Assembly (NCBI GenBank): GCA_947450895.1
Contig: CANFWT010000005.1
Coordinates: 1 to 64,000, forward strand
DNA length: 64,000 bases
Reading direction: 5' to 3'
From: Comamonadaceae bacterium
Lineage (GTDB): Bacteria > Pseudomonadota > Gammaproteobacteria > Burkholderiales > Burkholderiaceae_C
A program made the position numbers and the translations under genes. Positions 43,360 to 51,867 of the stretch are shown piece by piece. The stretch's first letter is position 1; the number at the start of each line of letters is the position of its first letter. A model generated the notes under the pieces. The model was not told the origin of the DNA. It did no database searches and saw nothing but the letters and a program-made list of their open reading frames with translations.

Positions 43360-44478
43360 ATGTGGACCCGCGACGCAGCCCAGACCAAGGCCACCATCCC
43401 GCTCTTAGCCAGCGGTGGCCCGGTCGCGCCCGCGCCGGCCAAGCCCAGCGGCAAACCGTTTGCCCAACTGCTCCAGCAGGCACAGGGGCCAGTCCCACCG
43501 GCTCACCCGCCCGCCATGGCCGCAGCGCCTGCAGTGGCTTCCCACACGATTGGCCATGGCGACACCCTGATCGGCGTGGTACGCCAGCAAGCGCAACAGC
43601 GGAGCGTTCAACTCAGCAGCATGCAAGAGCTGCGACTGGCCCAGCAACTCGCCAGCGCCAACGGAATCAGCAATCCCGATCTGGTGTACCCAGGGCAGGC
43701 GGTGGGCTTGTCGTCCCTCCAAGCGGATTTGCGCAGCCTGCAGGCCGGCGCAGCACCCCGCACTGCGCCTGTGGCACACGAACCGCATTCGCAGCCACCC
43801 AGGCCGCTGGCCGCTGCGGCAGCGATGGCGACGCCGGGTGTGGGCGCGGTCCTATCACAGGCCAGAGTCGCCCATCCGGTGCTGGAAAAAACGCTGGATC
43901 GCGCGGTGGCCAAAGGTTTTATTCCGGCGTCTGACAAAGCCAGCGTGTATTCCAAAATTCTGCAAATGGCGGAAAACCACCGCTTTGCACCTGACGACTT
44001 TGCCCGCATGACACTGATGGAGAGTGACGGCATGAACCCCCGCGCGAGCAACCAGCGCTGTCACGGCATCATTCAGTTTTGCGACGGTCCGGCACGCGGT
44101 GCGGCCTCGGCCGGCTATGCGTCCAACCCGCGTGCAATTTTGGATCTGAGCGTGAACCAGCAACTCAACCTGGTGGACAAGTATTTTGACGACGTCGGCC
44201 TCAAGAGCCAGGGGCCAGCCGGCCTGGAGGACTTGTATCTGTCGGTGCTCAACCCCGCGTCGCGGGCGCAGGGCCAAAAAGACGCGCCGCTCAATATCCA
44301 GGGCCAGCAGGCGCGCGCGCTGCATGTGGGCAACGACGGCGCGGCACCCATTACGCGCCAGTCCATACGCCAAGGCCTGCTGGAAAACGCCGCCGCACGC
44401 CTGGGACAGATGCTGCCCGCAGGGCTGCGAGTGCAAGCCCAACGCGTGCAGCAGTACGTGGAAAACACCCTACCCTGA
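43360..44478 (+). CDS. LysM plus lysozyme-like protein, candidate flagellar muramidase
   Basis: A 372-residue protein with three parts: a disordered start lacking a clear Sec signal, a LysM-like domain at about 60-115 (HTIGHGDTLIGVV, NPDLVYPGQAVGL), and a lysozyme/transglycosylase-like domain at about 165-330 with MTLMESDGMNPRASN (candidate catalytic E221) and HGIIQFCDGPARGAA. The frame is open to 43288, but ATG 43360 looks better. It lies between flgA and flgB. FlgJ in this window has no muramidase domain, so this protein may open the wall for the rod, as SltF does in Rhodobacter. Confidence 0.7.
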   Translation: MWTRDAAQTKATIPLLASGGPVAPAPAKPSGKPFAQLLQQAQGPVPPAHPPAMAAAPAVASHTIGHGDTLIGVVRQQAQQRSVQLSSMQELRLAQQLASANGISNPDLVYPGQAVGLSSLQADLRSLQAGAAPRTAPVAHEPHSQPPRPLAAAAAMATPGVGAVLSQARVAHPVLEKTLDRAVAKGFIPASDKASVYSKILQMAENHRFAPDDFARMTLMESDGMNPRASNQRCHGIIQFCDGPARGAASAGYASNPRAILDLSVNQQLNLVDKYFDDVGLKSQGPAGLEDLYLSVLNPASRAQGQKDAPLNIQGQQARALHVGNDGAAPITRQSIRQGLLENAAARLGQMLPAGLRVQAQRVQQYVENTLP

Positions 44479-44507
44479 GCCGGCAGAACACCGAGCGGCT
44501 GCGCATT

Positions 44508-44525
44508 GCGGCAAACATTTGCCGC
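44508..44525. promoter_or_regulatory. Perfect inverted repeat upstream of flgB
   Basis: GCGGCAAA-CA-TTTGCCGC lies 85 bp upstream of the flgB sigma-54 promoter, a usual distance for an activator site. A half copy (GCGGCAAA) recurs at 44595-44602. It could bind the sigma-54 activator or end transcription of the upstream gene. Confidence 0.4.
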
Positions 44526-44548
44526 TGCGGCCATTGCCGTGCCAGGCT

Positions 44549-44567
44549 CCTGCGGCAACGCCGCAGG
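44549..44567. repeat. Second perfect inverted repeat upstream of flgB
   Basis: CCTGCGGC-AAC-GCCGCAGG forms a strong 8-bp hairpin between the lysozyme-like gene and the flgB promoter. No T-run follows. It shares the GCGGCAA core with the repeat at 44508. Confidence 0.4.
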
Positions 44568-44609
44568 CACGCAGCGCAACACCACAGCGCAATAGCGGCA
44601 AATTGGACA

Positions 44610-44625
44610 TGGCATACAAGTTGCT
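44610..44625 (+). promoter_or_regulatory. Sigma-54 promoter of the flgB operon
   Basis: TGGCATA-CAAG-TTGCT, exact spacing and ideal -12. The start would be near 44636, about 67 bases before flgB. Confidence 0.87.
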
Positions 44626-44702
44626 GCATGGCTACCCAAGCATGGATTTTCCGTCCTTTGTGTCGGCAAACCGGCAGTTCAACCACCCGCAATGGAGTCC
44701 GC

Positions 44703-45086
44703 ATGAACATCATTGACAACGCTTTTAGCCTGCACGAGAAGGCCCTTGGCATGCGCAGCCAGCGCATGGAGGTGCTGTCACGCAATATCGCCAATGCGGA
44801 CACACCGAACTTCAAAGCGCAGGACATCGACTTTCGCCAGGTGCTCAAAGACACCCAAGACACCACCATGCGCACCACCGACGCGGCCCACATCCCGATG
44901 GGTGAACTCACCAACGGCAGCGGACTGAAATACCGCACGCCTTTCAACGTGGCCTTTGACGGCAACACCGTGGAACTGCCAGTCGAGCAAGCCAAATTCG
45001 GCCAGTACGCGGCCGACTACCAGACCACCTTAAGCATTCTTGAAAACCGCATCAGCGGGATTCGCAAAGCACTGCGCGGAGACTAA
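44703..45086 (+). CDS. flgB: Flagellar proximal rod protein FlgB
   Basis: Rod protein of 127 residues that starts MNIIDNAFSLHEKALGMRSQ and contains LSRNIANADTPNFKAQDIDF, the rod-family signature. GGAG stands six bases before the ATG; the longer reading from 44628 overlaps the promoter and is discarded. It is the first gene of flgB-flgL. Confidence 0.96.
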   Translation: MNIIDNAFSLHEKALGMRSQRMEVLSRNIANADTPNFKAQDIDFRQVLKDTQDTTMRTTDAAHIPMGELTNGSGLKYRTPFNVAFDGNTVELPVEQAKFGQYAADYQTTLSILENRISGIRKALRGD

Positions 45087-45091
45087 TCACC

Positions 45092-45517
45092 ATGGCCTTG
45101 GACAATATTTTCGGCATCGCCGGTTCGGCCCTGAATGCGCAAACCGTGCGCATGAACACCACGGCGTCCAACATGGCCAATGCCGGCACCGTCGCGAGCT
45201 CGGACAAGGACGCGTTTCGTGGCAAACGCGTCACCTTCCAGACCATCATGGACGCCCAGACCAAGGGCAACGACCTCAATAACAAGGGCGGCGTCAAAGT
45301 GTCGACCATCTCGGACGACCCCAAGTCGATCTCGCGCATGTCCGACCCCGGCAACCCGCTGGCCGACAAAGACGGCTACATCTACCTCTCCAATGTGAAT
45401 GAGATGTCGGAAATGGTCGACATGATGGCCGCGGCGCGGTCTTACCAAAACAACGTTGAAGTCGTCAACACCGCGCGCCAACTGATGATGCGCACGCTCG
45501 ACATCATCAAAAGCTAA
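45092..45517 (+). CDS. flgC: Flagellar proximal rod protein FlgC
   Basis: Rod protein of 141 residues with MNTTASNMANAGTVAS in the front and the conserved end MVDMMAAARSYQNNVEVVNT. Five bases after flgB; normal length. Confidence 0.96.
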   Translation: MALDNIFGIAGSALNAQTVRMNTTASNMANAGTVASSDKDAFRGKRVTFQTIMDAQTKGNDLNNKGGVKVSTISDDPKSISRMSDPGNPLADKDGYIYLSNVNEMSEMVDMMAAARSYQNNVEVVNTARQLMMRTLDIIKS

Positions 45518-45547
45518 AGCCACCCCTAACCCGCACAGAAAGCCCCT

Positions 45548-46273
45548 ATGGCCAACCTCGACTTGCTCCAATCGTCCGCGCTCACCAATACCGCCTGGGC
45601 AACGGCGGTGCCCAGCACGATCAAAACCACGGCTGGCGCAGCACAAGCGGCACTGACCTCCACGACCGGTCAGTCGAGCATGGGACAAAGCGACTTTTTG
45701 ACCCTTTTCACCACCCAGCTCAAAAACCAGGACCCCACTGATCCCGTAAAGAACGAAGCCTTTGTGGCGCAGTTGGCGCAGTTCTCGCAGCTCGAGGCCA
45801 CGACCAATATGGCCAAGAGCATGGCGAATTTCACCACCACCATGTCCAACACCCAGCTCACCACCAGCGCGGGTCTGATTGGGGCCAAGGTGTCGGTACC
45901 AGACGGCCCGGCCATTCTCAGCAATGCCCAGCCGGTGCAGGCCACGATTGCCTTGCCCAATGGTGCAGACGGCGTCAAGCTGCAGGTCTATGACGCCAAG
46001 GGCGTTTTGGTCAGCACCCAGATGGCTGGCGCGCAGACCGCCGGGGACATGCCCTTCGCATGGGGTGGCAAGGACGACGCGGGCAATGCCCTGCCCGACG
46101 GCAACTACCGCTTCGTCGCCACCGCAGTGAGCCAGGGCAAAAACATCACCGCAACCGTGAGCACCATGGCCACGGTCTTGGGTGTGAGCCAACAAGCTGA
46201 CAAAACCATGCTGCTGCAAGTCACTGGCGGCAAAACCATCAAGCTGTCGGACGTGACCAAAGTCTACGGCTGA
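45548..46273 (+). CDS. flgD: Hook capping protein FlgD
   Basis: Hook assembly scaffold of 241 residues. The conserved front MGQSDFLTLFTTQLKNQDP and AQLAQFSQLEATTNMAKSM are present, then a FlgD tudor/Ig-like region with WGGKDDAGNALPDGNYRF. Placed between flgC and flgE. Confidence 0.95.
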   Translation: MANLDLLQSSALTNTAWATAVPSTIKTTAGAAQAALTSTTGQSSMGQSDFLTLFTTQLKNQDPTDPVKNEAFVAQLAQFSQLEATTNMAKSMANFTTTMSNTQLTTSAGLIGAKVSVPDGPAILSNAQPVQATIALPNGADGVKLQVYDAKGVLVSTQMAGAQTAGDMPFAWGGKDDAGNALPDGNYRFVATAVSQGKNITATVSTMATVLGVSQQADKTMLLQVTGGKTIKLSDVTKVYG

Positions 46274-46331
46274 TTGATTTTTAAACCCCTTTCGCGCCCG
46301 CATACAACGCAACCCCCCGGAGTAAACCACC

Positions 46332-49300
46332 ATGTCCTTCTATACCTCGCTGACCGGTCTGAACGCTGCCACAGCACAGCTGGGCGTCACGGCCAACAAT
46401 ATTGCCAACGTGGGCACCACCGGCTTCAAGCGCTCGCGCGCCGACTTCGGTGACATCTTCGCCACCTCACCGCTGCAAAAAGCCTCCAGCACCGTGGGCC
46501 AGGGCGTGTCGCTCAAACAGGTCAGTCAGGAATTCAGCCAGGGCAATATTTCGTTCTCGTCCAACGCACTGGACCTGGCCATCACCGGCGACGGCTTTTT
46601 TCCCATGCGCTCGGCCGACGGCCTGCAAGAGACGTACACCCGCAACGGCTCGTTCTTGCTCAACGAACAGTACAACGTGGTCAACTCCGCCGGCCAGCGC
46701 CTGATGGCAGCGACGGTGGACTCGACCGGTAGCGCCAATGTGAACGACCGCGTGGTGCTGACCATTCCGCAAAAAACCAGCGGCGAAGCCAAGCAAACTT
46801 CGGAAGTGACGCTGGGCCTGAACTTTCCTGCTGACGCCAGCGTCATCACCGACACCTTCAACCGTGCCAACCCCGCCACCTACAACAAAAGCACCGCGTT
46901 TACGGTGTACGACGCCGGCGGTAACGGCTACTTGGCCACCGTCTACTACGTCAAAACCAAAAACGCCGACTCCACCAACCCCACCAATACCTGGCAAACC
47001 CATGTGTTCGTGGGCGAAGACGCGGTCAACGCGTCCTTGCAACAAGCCACGGACGCCAACGGCGCCAAGCTCTATGTGAACCAATACGGCCAGACCGCGC
47101 CCTACAGCCAGGTCAAGGACGAACTGACCACCGCCAAAACCCAGCTGTTTTCACTCAACGATTTGACGGACAAGCGCAACTCGGTGCCTGCCGGCATTAC
47201 CGGTACCGCAGTGACCCAGCTGGACTTCAGCAACGGTGTCGACTTTCAGAAGAAAAATGAACTGGCCAATGCCCAGGCGGTGAATGACGGCGTTGCGGCA
47301 GCCGTTGCGGCTTTGGGAGCGAGCCCTTCGGTAGCCCAAATTACCGCGGCCACCGCGTCCGCCACCGCAGCAGTCAGGGCAAAAACGCTGCCCACAGACG
47401 CCACCAAGACTGCCACCGATGCAGACATCAAAACCGCCGTCGATGCGGCCTTGGCCGCCCTGCCCTCCACCGCCACTGACGCCCAAAAGGCGCAAGCCAC
47501 GGCAGACGCCACCAACAACGCCAACGCCACCGCCAAGGCAGTTGCCGCCGCTGTCACCGCACTGGGCAGCAGTGCCACTGAGGCCCAGATCGCTGCGGCC
47601 ACGACTGCCGCGAAGGCCGCAGCGCAAGCGATCAGCTACTACGACAAAACCAAGTCAGACCTGAGCCACATCTTCCAAATTGACGTGGACGGCACCAAGA
47701 ACCCCGTCAACATTGACCTGAGCTACCTGGCCGACACCCATACGCTGATCAATGGCACCGAGATGGCCACCGAAGTCACCAACCAGCTGAACAAAAAGTT
47801 TGGCGATGAGTGCTATTTCGACCTGACCGACCCCAACACCCGGGGTTTTCAGATCACCAGCAGCCGGCTTACCACCACCTCCAATGACGCGATCCCGGTC
47901 ATCACGGAACACCCGATCAACATCAACCTGGTGCCAGGCCAAGACGGCTTGCCAGCAAACCCCAAGCAAATTACGACCGAGCAAATGGTGGCCGCCATCC
48001 AGACCCAGCTCGACAACAACACAGTGGATGCGAACGCGGTTCCGCCGTCCAAAAACACCATCAAAGTGGGCTACGACTACGTGACCTCGAGCTTCACTTT
48101 CACCGATGGTGCACAAGCCATCAAGCTCAACACCCTGCCTGGCGTGCTGAAAAACGATTTGTTCCAGCTTGCACCCACGGCGGTGAGTTTGAACATCTCT
48201 GCCACCGATGGCAAAGGCCACTACGATGCCAAAGTGATTCCCAACGGCTTGCCAATTCGCCTGGCCAACGAGCAGCGCTACGGCATGAAGATGAGCTATG
48301 ACTCGGTCAACAAAATATTCACCACACAGTCCGGTACCACGGGTGACCAATCGAGCATTTCCATCACCGGTGTAGCGGCCAATTCGCTGGGTGCGACCAT
48401 GTTTGGTCTGGCACCAGACGACGGCGCAGCCAATTCCACAGTCAACACAGTGGCCACCTCGGATGTGGCGCTGCGTGGTATCGCATCCACACCCGCCGTG
48501 GCCGTGGGTACCACACCGCTCAAAAACCTCTCCAGCAACTTCTCGGTGGATGCCACCAACAACTCCTTTGTGGTGACGGTGGACGGCGTCAAAGGCACGG
48601 TGGTGATTCCCCCGCGCTCGGACTATTCGCTCGACTCTTTCAAGGCCGCCCTGGAGCGCGGCATCAACGCGATGGGCGCCAACAGCGAAACCGGCGAACC
48701 GCTGACGGTCAACGGCGCCAAGGTGGGCTATGACCCGCTGAACAAGCGCTTCACCTTTACCAGCGGCACCCAGGGTTCCAACTCTTTCGTCAAAATTTCG
48801 GGCAGCGCCGACTGGGGCTTGGACCAGGTAGAGGCCGCGCGCGGCAGTGACTCCACCTGGATCAAACCCACCCAGCACAAGGACGTGGTCTCGGGCGTCT
48901 CCCAGCCCAAGTACATCGACAGCCAGGGCCTGGAAACCACCAGCGGCGACGGCTTTGTCAAGCTGCCCACCTGGTCTCCGGTGTACCTGACCAAAGGTGA
49001 GCTGACCTTCAGTACGGCCGGTAAACTGGTGTCGCCCGTGCAAGGTACGCAGTTGGAGCCCGTCTACCTCGCAGGTGGTAAGGGCGTTTTGACGATCAAT
49101 GTCAACTACTCGGCGTCCACCCAGTACACCTCGCCCTTTGCGGTCTTGTCGCAGTCACAAGACGGCGCGCCCGAAGGCGACCTGGTCGGGGTGACCATTG
49201 GCAACGACGGCTTGGTGAGCGCTTCATTTTCCAACGGCACTACCAAATCGCTGGCCAAGATTTTGCTGGCCAACTTCTCCAGCCCGGTGGGCCTGCGCCA

Positions 49301-49532
49301 GATGGGCGACTCGACCTTTTTGGCCACCGCAGCCTCGGGCAAGGCCAACCTGGGCAACGCCGGATCGGCCGGCTTCGGCACCCTGCGCGCCGGCGCCACA
49401 GAGCGCGCTAACGTGGACTTGACGCAGGAGCTGGTGGACCTGATCACCGCGCAGCGTAACTTCCAGGCCAACGCCAAAGCCATTGAAACCAGCTCGACGA
49501 TGACCTCGGCCATCATCAACCTGCGCTCTTAA
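46332..49532 (+). CDS. flgE: Flagellar hook protein FlgE, unusually large
   Basis: Hook subunit. The ends are standard: MSFYTSLTGLNAATAQLG and NIANVGTTGFKRSRADF at the front, LTQELVDLITAQRNFQANAK and SSTMTSAIINLRS at the back. At 1066 residues it is more than twice the enteric length (about 400). Extra mass lies in the middle and includes an Ala-rich, probably helical segment at about residues 312-436 with three similar units. The frame is continuous, so this is a real expansion and not a frameshift. Confidence 0.95.
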   Translation: MSFYTSLTGLNAATAQLGVTANNIANVGTTGFKRSRADFGDIFATSPLQKASSTVGQGVSLKQVSQEFSQGNISFSSNALDLAITGDGFFPMRSADGLQETYTRNGSFLLNEQYNVVNSAGQRLMAATVDSTGSANVNDRVVLTIPQKTSGEAKQTSEVTLGLNFPADASVITDTFNRANPATYNKSTAFTVYDAGGNGYLATVYYVKTKNADSTNPTNTWQTHVFVGEDAVNASLQQATDANGAKLYVNQYGQTAPYSQVKDELTTAKTQLFSLNDLTDKRNSVPAGITGTAVTQLDFSNGVDFQKKNELANAQAVNDGVAAAVAALGASPSVAQITAATASATAAVRAKTLPTDATKTATDADIKTAVDAALAALPSTATDAQKAQATADATNNANATAKAVAAAVTALGSSATEAQIAAATTAAKAAAQAISYYDKTKSDLSHIFQIDVDGTKNPVNIDLSYLADTHTLINGTEMATEVTNQLNKKFGDECYFDLTDPNTRGFQITSSRLTTTSNDAIPVITEHPININLVPGQDGLPANPKQITTEQMVAAIQTQLDNNTVDANAVPPSKNTIKVGYDYVTSSFTFTDGAQAIKLNTLPGVLKNDLFQLAPTAVSLNISATDGKGHYDAKVIPNGLPIRLANEQRYGMKMSYDSVNKIFTTQSGTTGDQSSISITGVAANSLGATMFGLAPDDGAANSTVNTVATSDVALRGIASTPAVAVGTTPLKNLSSNFSVDATNNSFVVTVDGVKGTVVIPPRSDYSLDSFKAALERGINAMGANSETGEPLTVNGAKVGYDPLNKRFTFTSGTQGSNSFVKISGSADWGLDQVEAARGSDSTWIKPTQHKDVVSGVSQPKYIDSQGLETTSGDGFVKLPTWSPVYLTKGELTFSTAGKLVSPVQGTQLEPVYLAGGKGVLTINVNYSASTQYTSPFAVLSQSQDGAPEGDLVGVTIGNDGLVSASFSNGTTKSLAKILLANFSSPVGLRQMGDSTFLATAASGKANLGNAGSAGFGTLRAGATERANVDLTQELVDLITAQRNFQANAKAIETSSTMTSAIINLRS
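47266..47640 (+). repeat. Ala-rich insertion in FlgE with three similar units
   Basis: Units AAVAALGASPSVAQITAAT, AALAALPSTATDAQKAQAT and AAVTALGSSATEAQIAAAT begin near 47298, 47445 and 47547. They are joined by Ala/Thr-rich stretches. The composition is helical, unlike the beta-rich hook core on either side. Confidence 0.75.
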
Positions 49533-49566
49533 ACCTAAGCCAACGCCAGTCTAAGGAGCGCAAACT

Positions 49567-50331
49567 ATGGATCGCATGGCCTTTAACGCCGCGGTGGCAA
49601 TGAACGAGCAAACGCTGGGGCGGCAAATGTCCGTCAATGAGCTTGCCAACGTCACCACTACCGGTTTCAAACGCAGCTTCGAAGCCGCTATGCGCGCCGT
49701 GGCAGTCGATGGCTCGGGCATGAAATCGCGCTTTCAGCCGCAAACCTATTCCGAAGACTACATCAGCCTAAAGCCCGGCCCGGTCGTGGCCACGGGCAAT
49801 GACCTGGACATTTCGCTCAGCGGCAGCACCGTGCTTGGCGTGACCGCGGCCGATGGCAATCTGGCCTTCACCCGGCGCGGCGATCTGCGGGTCAATGCCA
49901 ATGGCGCACTGGAAAACGGCTCGGGCATCCTGGTACGCAGCCAGGCCGGAGGAGCCATCACCGTGCCACCAGGCGTGCGCGTGACCATTCGCTCCGACGG
50001 TTCGGTGTTCGGCACCGACCCCGCGCAAGCCGCCAACGTTGCGCCCTTGCTGATTGGCAACCTGTTCTTGCGCGACGCCAGCCAGACGCCGCTGCAGAGG
50101 CGGGAGGACGGTTTGTTCCAAGTCGCGGCCGCCGCGCCTGGCAGCGACATCACCCCGGGGCCGCAGACGCCGAGCCTGACCGCCGGAGCGCTCGAGGGAA
50201 GCAACGTGAACTCTTTGTCGATCATGGTCAAGCTCATGGACCAAAGCCGCTCGTTCGAGCAGCAAGTCAACCTGATTAAAGAAAGCAAGACTTGTGACGA
50301 ATCAGGTGCAACCATGATGAAAGCCAGCTGA
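49567..50331 (+). CDS. flgF: Flagellar rod protein FlgF
   Basis: Proximal rod protein of 254 residues with MDRMAFNAAVAMNEQTLGR, SVNELANVTTTGFKRSFEA and an end containing VNSLSIMVKLMDQSRSFEQQ. Between flgE and flgG. After its stop, a sigma-54-type promoter precedes flgG. Confidence 0.95.
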   Translation: MDRMAFNAAVAMNEQTLGRQMSVNELANVTTTGFKRSFEAAMRAVAVDGSGMKSRFQPQTYSEDYISLKPGPVVATGNDLDISLSGSTVLGVTAADGNLAFTRRGDLRVNANGALENGSGILVRSQAGGAITVPPGVRVTIRSDGSVFGTDPAQAANVAPLLIGNLFLRDASQTPLQRREDGLFQVAAAAPGSDITPGPQTPSLTAGALEGSNVNSLSIMVKLMDQSRSFEQQVNLIKESKTCDESGATMMKAS

Positions 50332-50341
50332 CGGTTTTTCC

Positions 50342-50357
50342 AGGCACGCGCCTTGCT
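50342..50357 (+). promoter_or_regulatory. Internal sigma-54 promoter before flgG
   Basis: AGGCACG-CGCC-TTGCT lies in the 63-bp gap between flgF and flgG. Only the first base of TGGCACG differs, the -12 is ideal and the spacing exact. The start near 50368 would give flgG-H-I-J-K-L a transcript of their own. Confidence 0.75.
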
Positions 50358-50394
50358 TATAGCCTTGTAACTTAAACATTCCCTGGAGCAGTCA

Positions 50395-51180
50395 ATGGAC
50401 GCATCAATGTGGGTGGCCAAAACCGGCCTCGACGCGCAGCAAACGCGCATGAACGTCATCTCCAACAACTTGGCCAACGTGAACACCACGGGCTTTAAGC
50501 GCGACCGCGCAGTGTTTGAAGACCTGCTGTACCAAAACGTACGCCAGGCTGGCGGCCAAACGGGTGCGGCCACCCAGGCGCCAACGGGTTTGATGCTGGG
50601 TACCGGTGTGCGCGTGGTAGCCACCGAAAAGCTCAACGCCCAGGGCAATATGATCAATAGCCAAAACCCGCTGGATCTAGCGATCGCGGGCGACGGGCAC
50701 TTCCAGATTTTGCAGGCCGACGGTACCACCGCCTACACGCGAGACGGCAACTTCAAGGTGTCGGCAACCGGACAGCTGGTGACATCCAACGGCGCCCCAC
50801 TGCAACCGGCCATCACCATTCCCCCCACCGCTGCGAGCGTCACGATAGGCCGGGACGGCACGGTGTCGGTCGAGCTGCAAGGCGGTGCGGGCCAGCAGGT
50901 GCTGGGCCAAGTGCTGATCGCTCGCTTTCTCAACCCGGCAGGCCTGCAAGCGGCTGGCCAAAACCTGATGCTGCAAACCCCAGCCAGCGGCGTGCCCCAA
51001 GTCGTGCCGCCTGGCACCGCGGGTGCAGGCACCTTGATGCAAGGCACGCTGGAAGCGTCCAACGTCAATGTGGTTGAAGAAATGGTCAACATGATCGAAA
51101 CGCAGCGCGCCTACGAGATCAACTCCAAGGCCATCTCTGCGGTCGACGGCATGCTGAAGTACATCAACCAGAACATGTAA
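50395..51180 (+). CDS. flgG: Flagellar distal rod protein FlgG
   Basis: Distal rod subunit of 261 residues, the usual length, with MWVAKTGLDAQQTRMNVISN, NLANVNTTGFKRDRAVFEDL and the end VEEMVNMIETQRAYEINSKA. CCTGGAG precedes the ATG. Confidence 0.97.
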   Translation: MDASMWVAKTGLDAQQTRMNVISNNLANVNTTGFKRDRAVFEDLLYQNVRQAGGQTGAATQAPTGLMLGTGVRVVATEKLNAQGNMINSQNPLDLAIAGDGHFQILQADGTTAYTRDGNFKVSATGQLVTSNGAPLQPAITIPPTAASVTIGRDGTVSVELQGGAGQQVLGQVLIARFLNPAGLQAAGQNLMLQTPASGVPQVVPPGTAGAGTLMQGTLEASNVNVVEEMVNMIETQRAYEINSKAISAVDGMLKYINQNM

Positions 51181-51192
51181 GCGGCAGGCCGT

Positions 51193-51849
51193 ATGAAACA
51201 CCTTTTGACCGCTCTGGCTGCACTAGCGCTAGGCGCCTGCTCGGTGCTGCCGCGCGAACCGCTGACCCATTCAGAAGGTTTTCGCCCGGTGTACCCGGTA
51301 GCCCAAACGACACCCCAAATGGCCACCGGTGCTATTTACAACGGGCCGCAAAGCGAAGCCTTTTTTGGCCGTGGCCGGGCCTTCCAGGTCGGCGACGTGA
51401 TTACGGTATTGCTCAATGAATCCACACAGGCGGGGCGCACGCAAACCGGTGTGGTCAAGCGCACCTCGGTCAATGACGTGGTACCTCCGGCCATGGGCGG
51501 CGGCCTGCTGTCGGGTGCCAACCTCTTGGGCGGCACTATCAAAAGCGAAGGTAGCGGCGTAGCGGACCAAACCGCCACCCTGACCGGCTCGATCGCCGTG
51601 TCCGTGGTAGAGGTCATGAACAATGGCAATCTGGTCTTGCGCGGTGAAAAGCAGGTCGCGCTGACCGAGGGCGCGGAAATTATCCAGGTCGCCGGCGTCG
51701 TACGACCCGACGACATCGCACCCAACAACACGGTGCAGTCGCGCCGCCTGGCCAACGCCCAAATCACCTACCGCGGCACCGGCGACATGGCTGCCGCCAC
51801 GCGCGCCGGCTGGGGCACAAGCGGCCTGCTCAAACTGTGGCCGTTCTGA
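51193..51849 (+). CDS. flgH: Flagellar L-ring lipoprotein FlgH
   Basis: Outer-membrane L-ring subunit of 218 residues. The lipobox LGAC (C16) ends the signal peptide. Conserved blocks include VGDVITVLLNESTQA, NGNLVLRGEKQVALTEG and VRPDDIAPNNTVQSRRLANA. Twelve bases after flgG. Confidence 0.96.
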   Translation: MKHLLTALAALALGACSVLPREPLTHSEGFRPVYPVAQTTPQMATGAIYNGPQSEAFFGRGRAFQVGDVITVLLNESTQAGRTQTGVVKRTSVNDVVPPAMGGGLLSGANLLGGTIKSEGSGVADQTATLTGSIAVSVVEVMNNGNLVLRGEKQVALTEGAEIIQVAGVVRPDDIAPNNTVQSRRLANAQITYRGTGDMAAATRAGWGTSGLLKLWPF

Positions 51850-51867
51850 GGCTGAAAGCACGCCGAC

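Noticed and set aside
46332-49532. Idea that the large flgE is a fusion or frameshift artefact
   Set aside because: Both ends are normal, the frame is unbroken and codon use looks uniform, so an expanded gene is the simpler reading.
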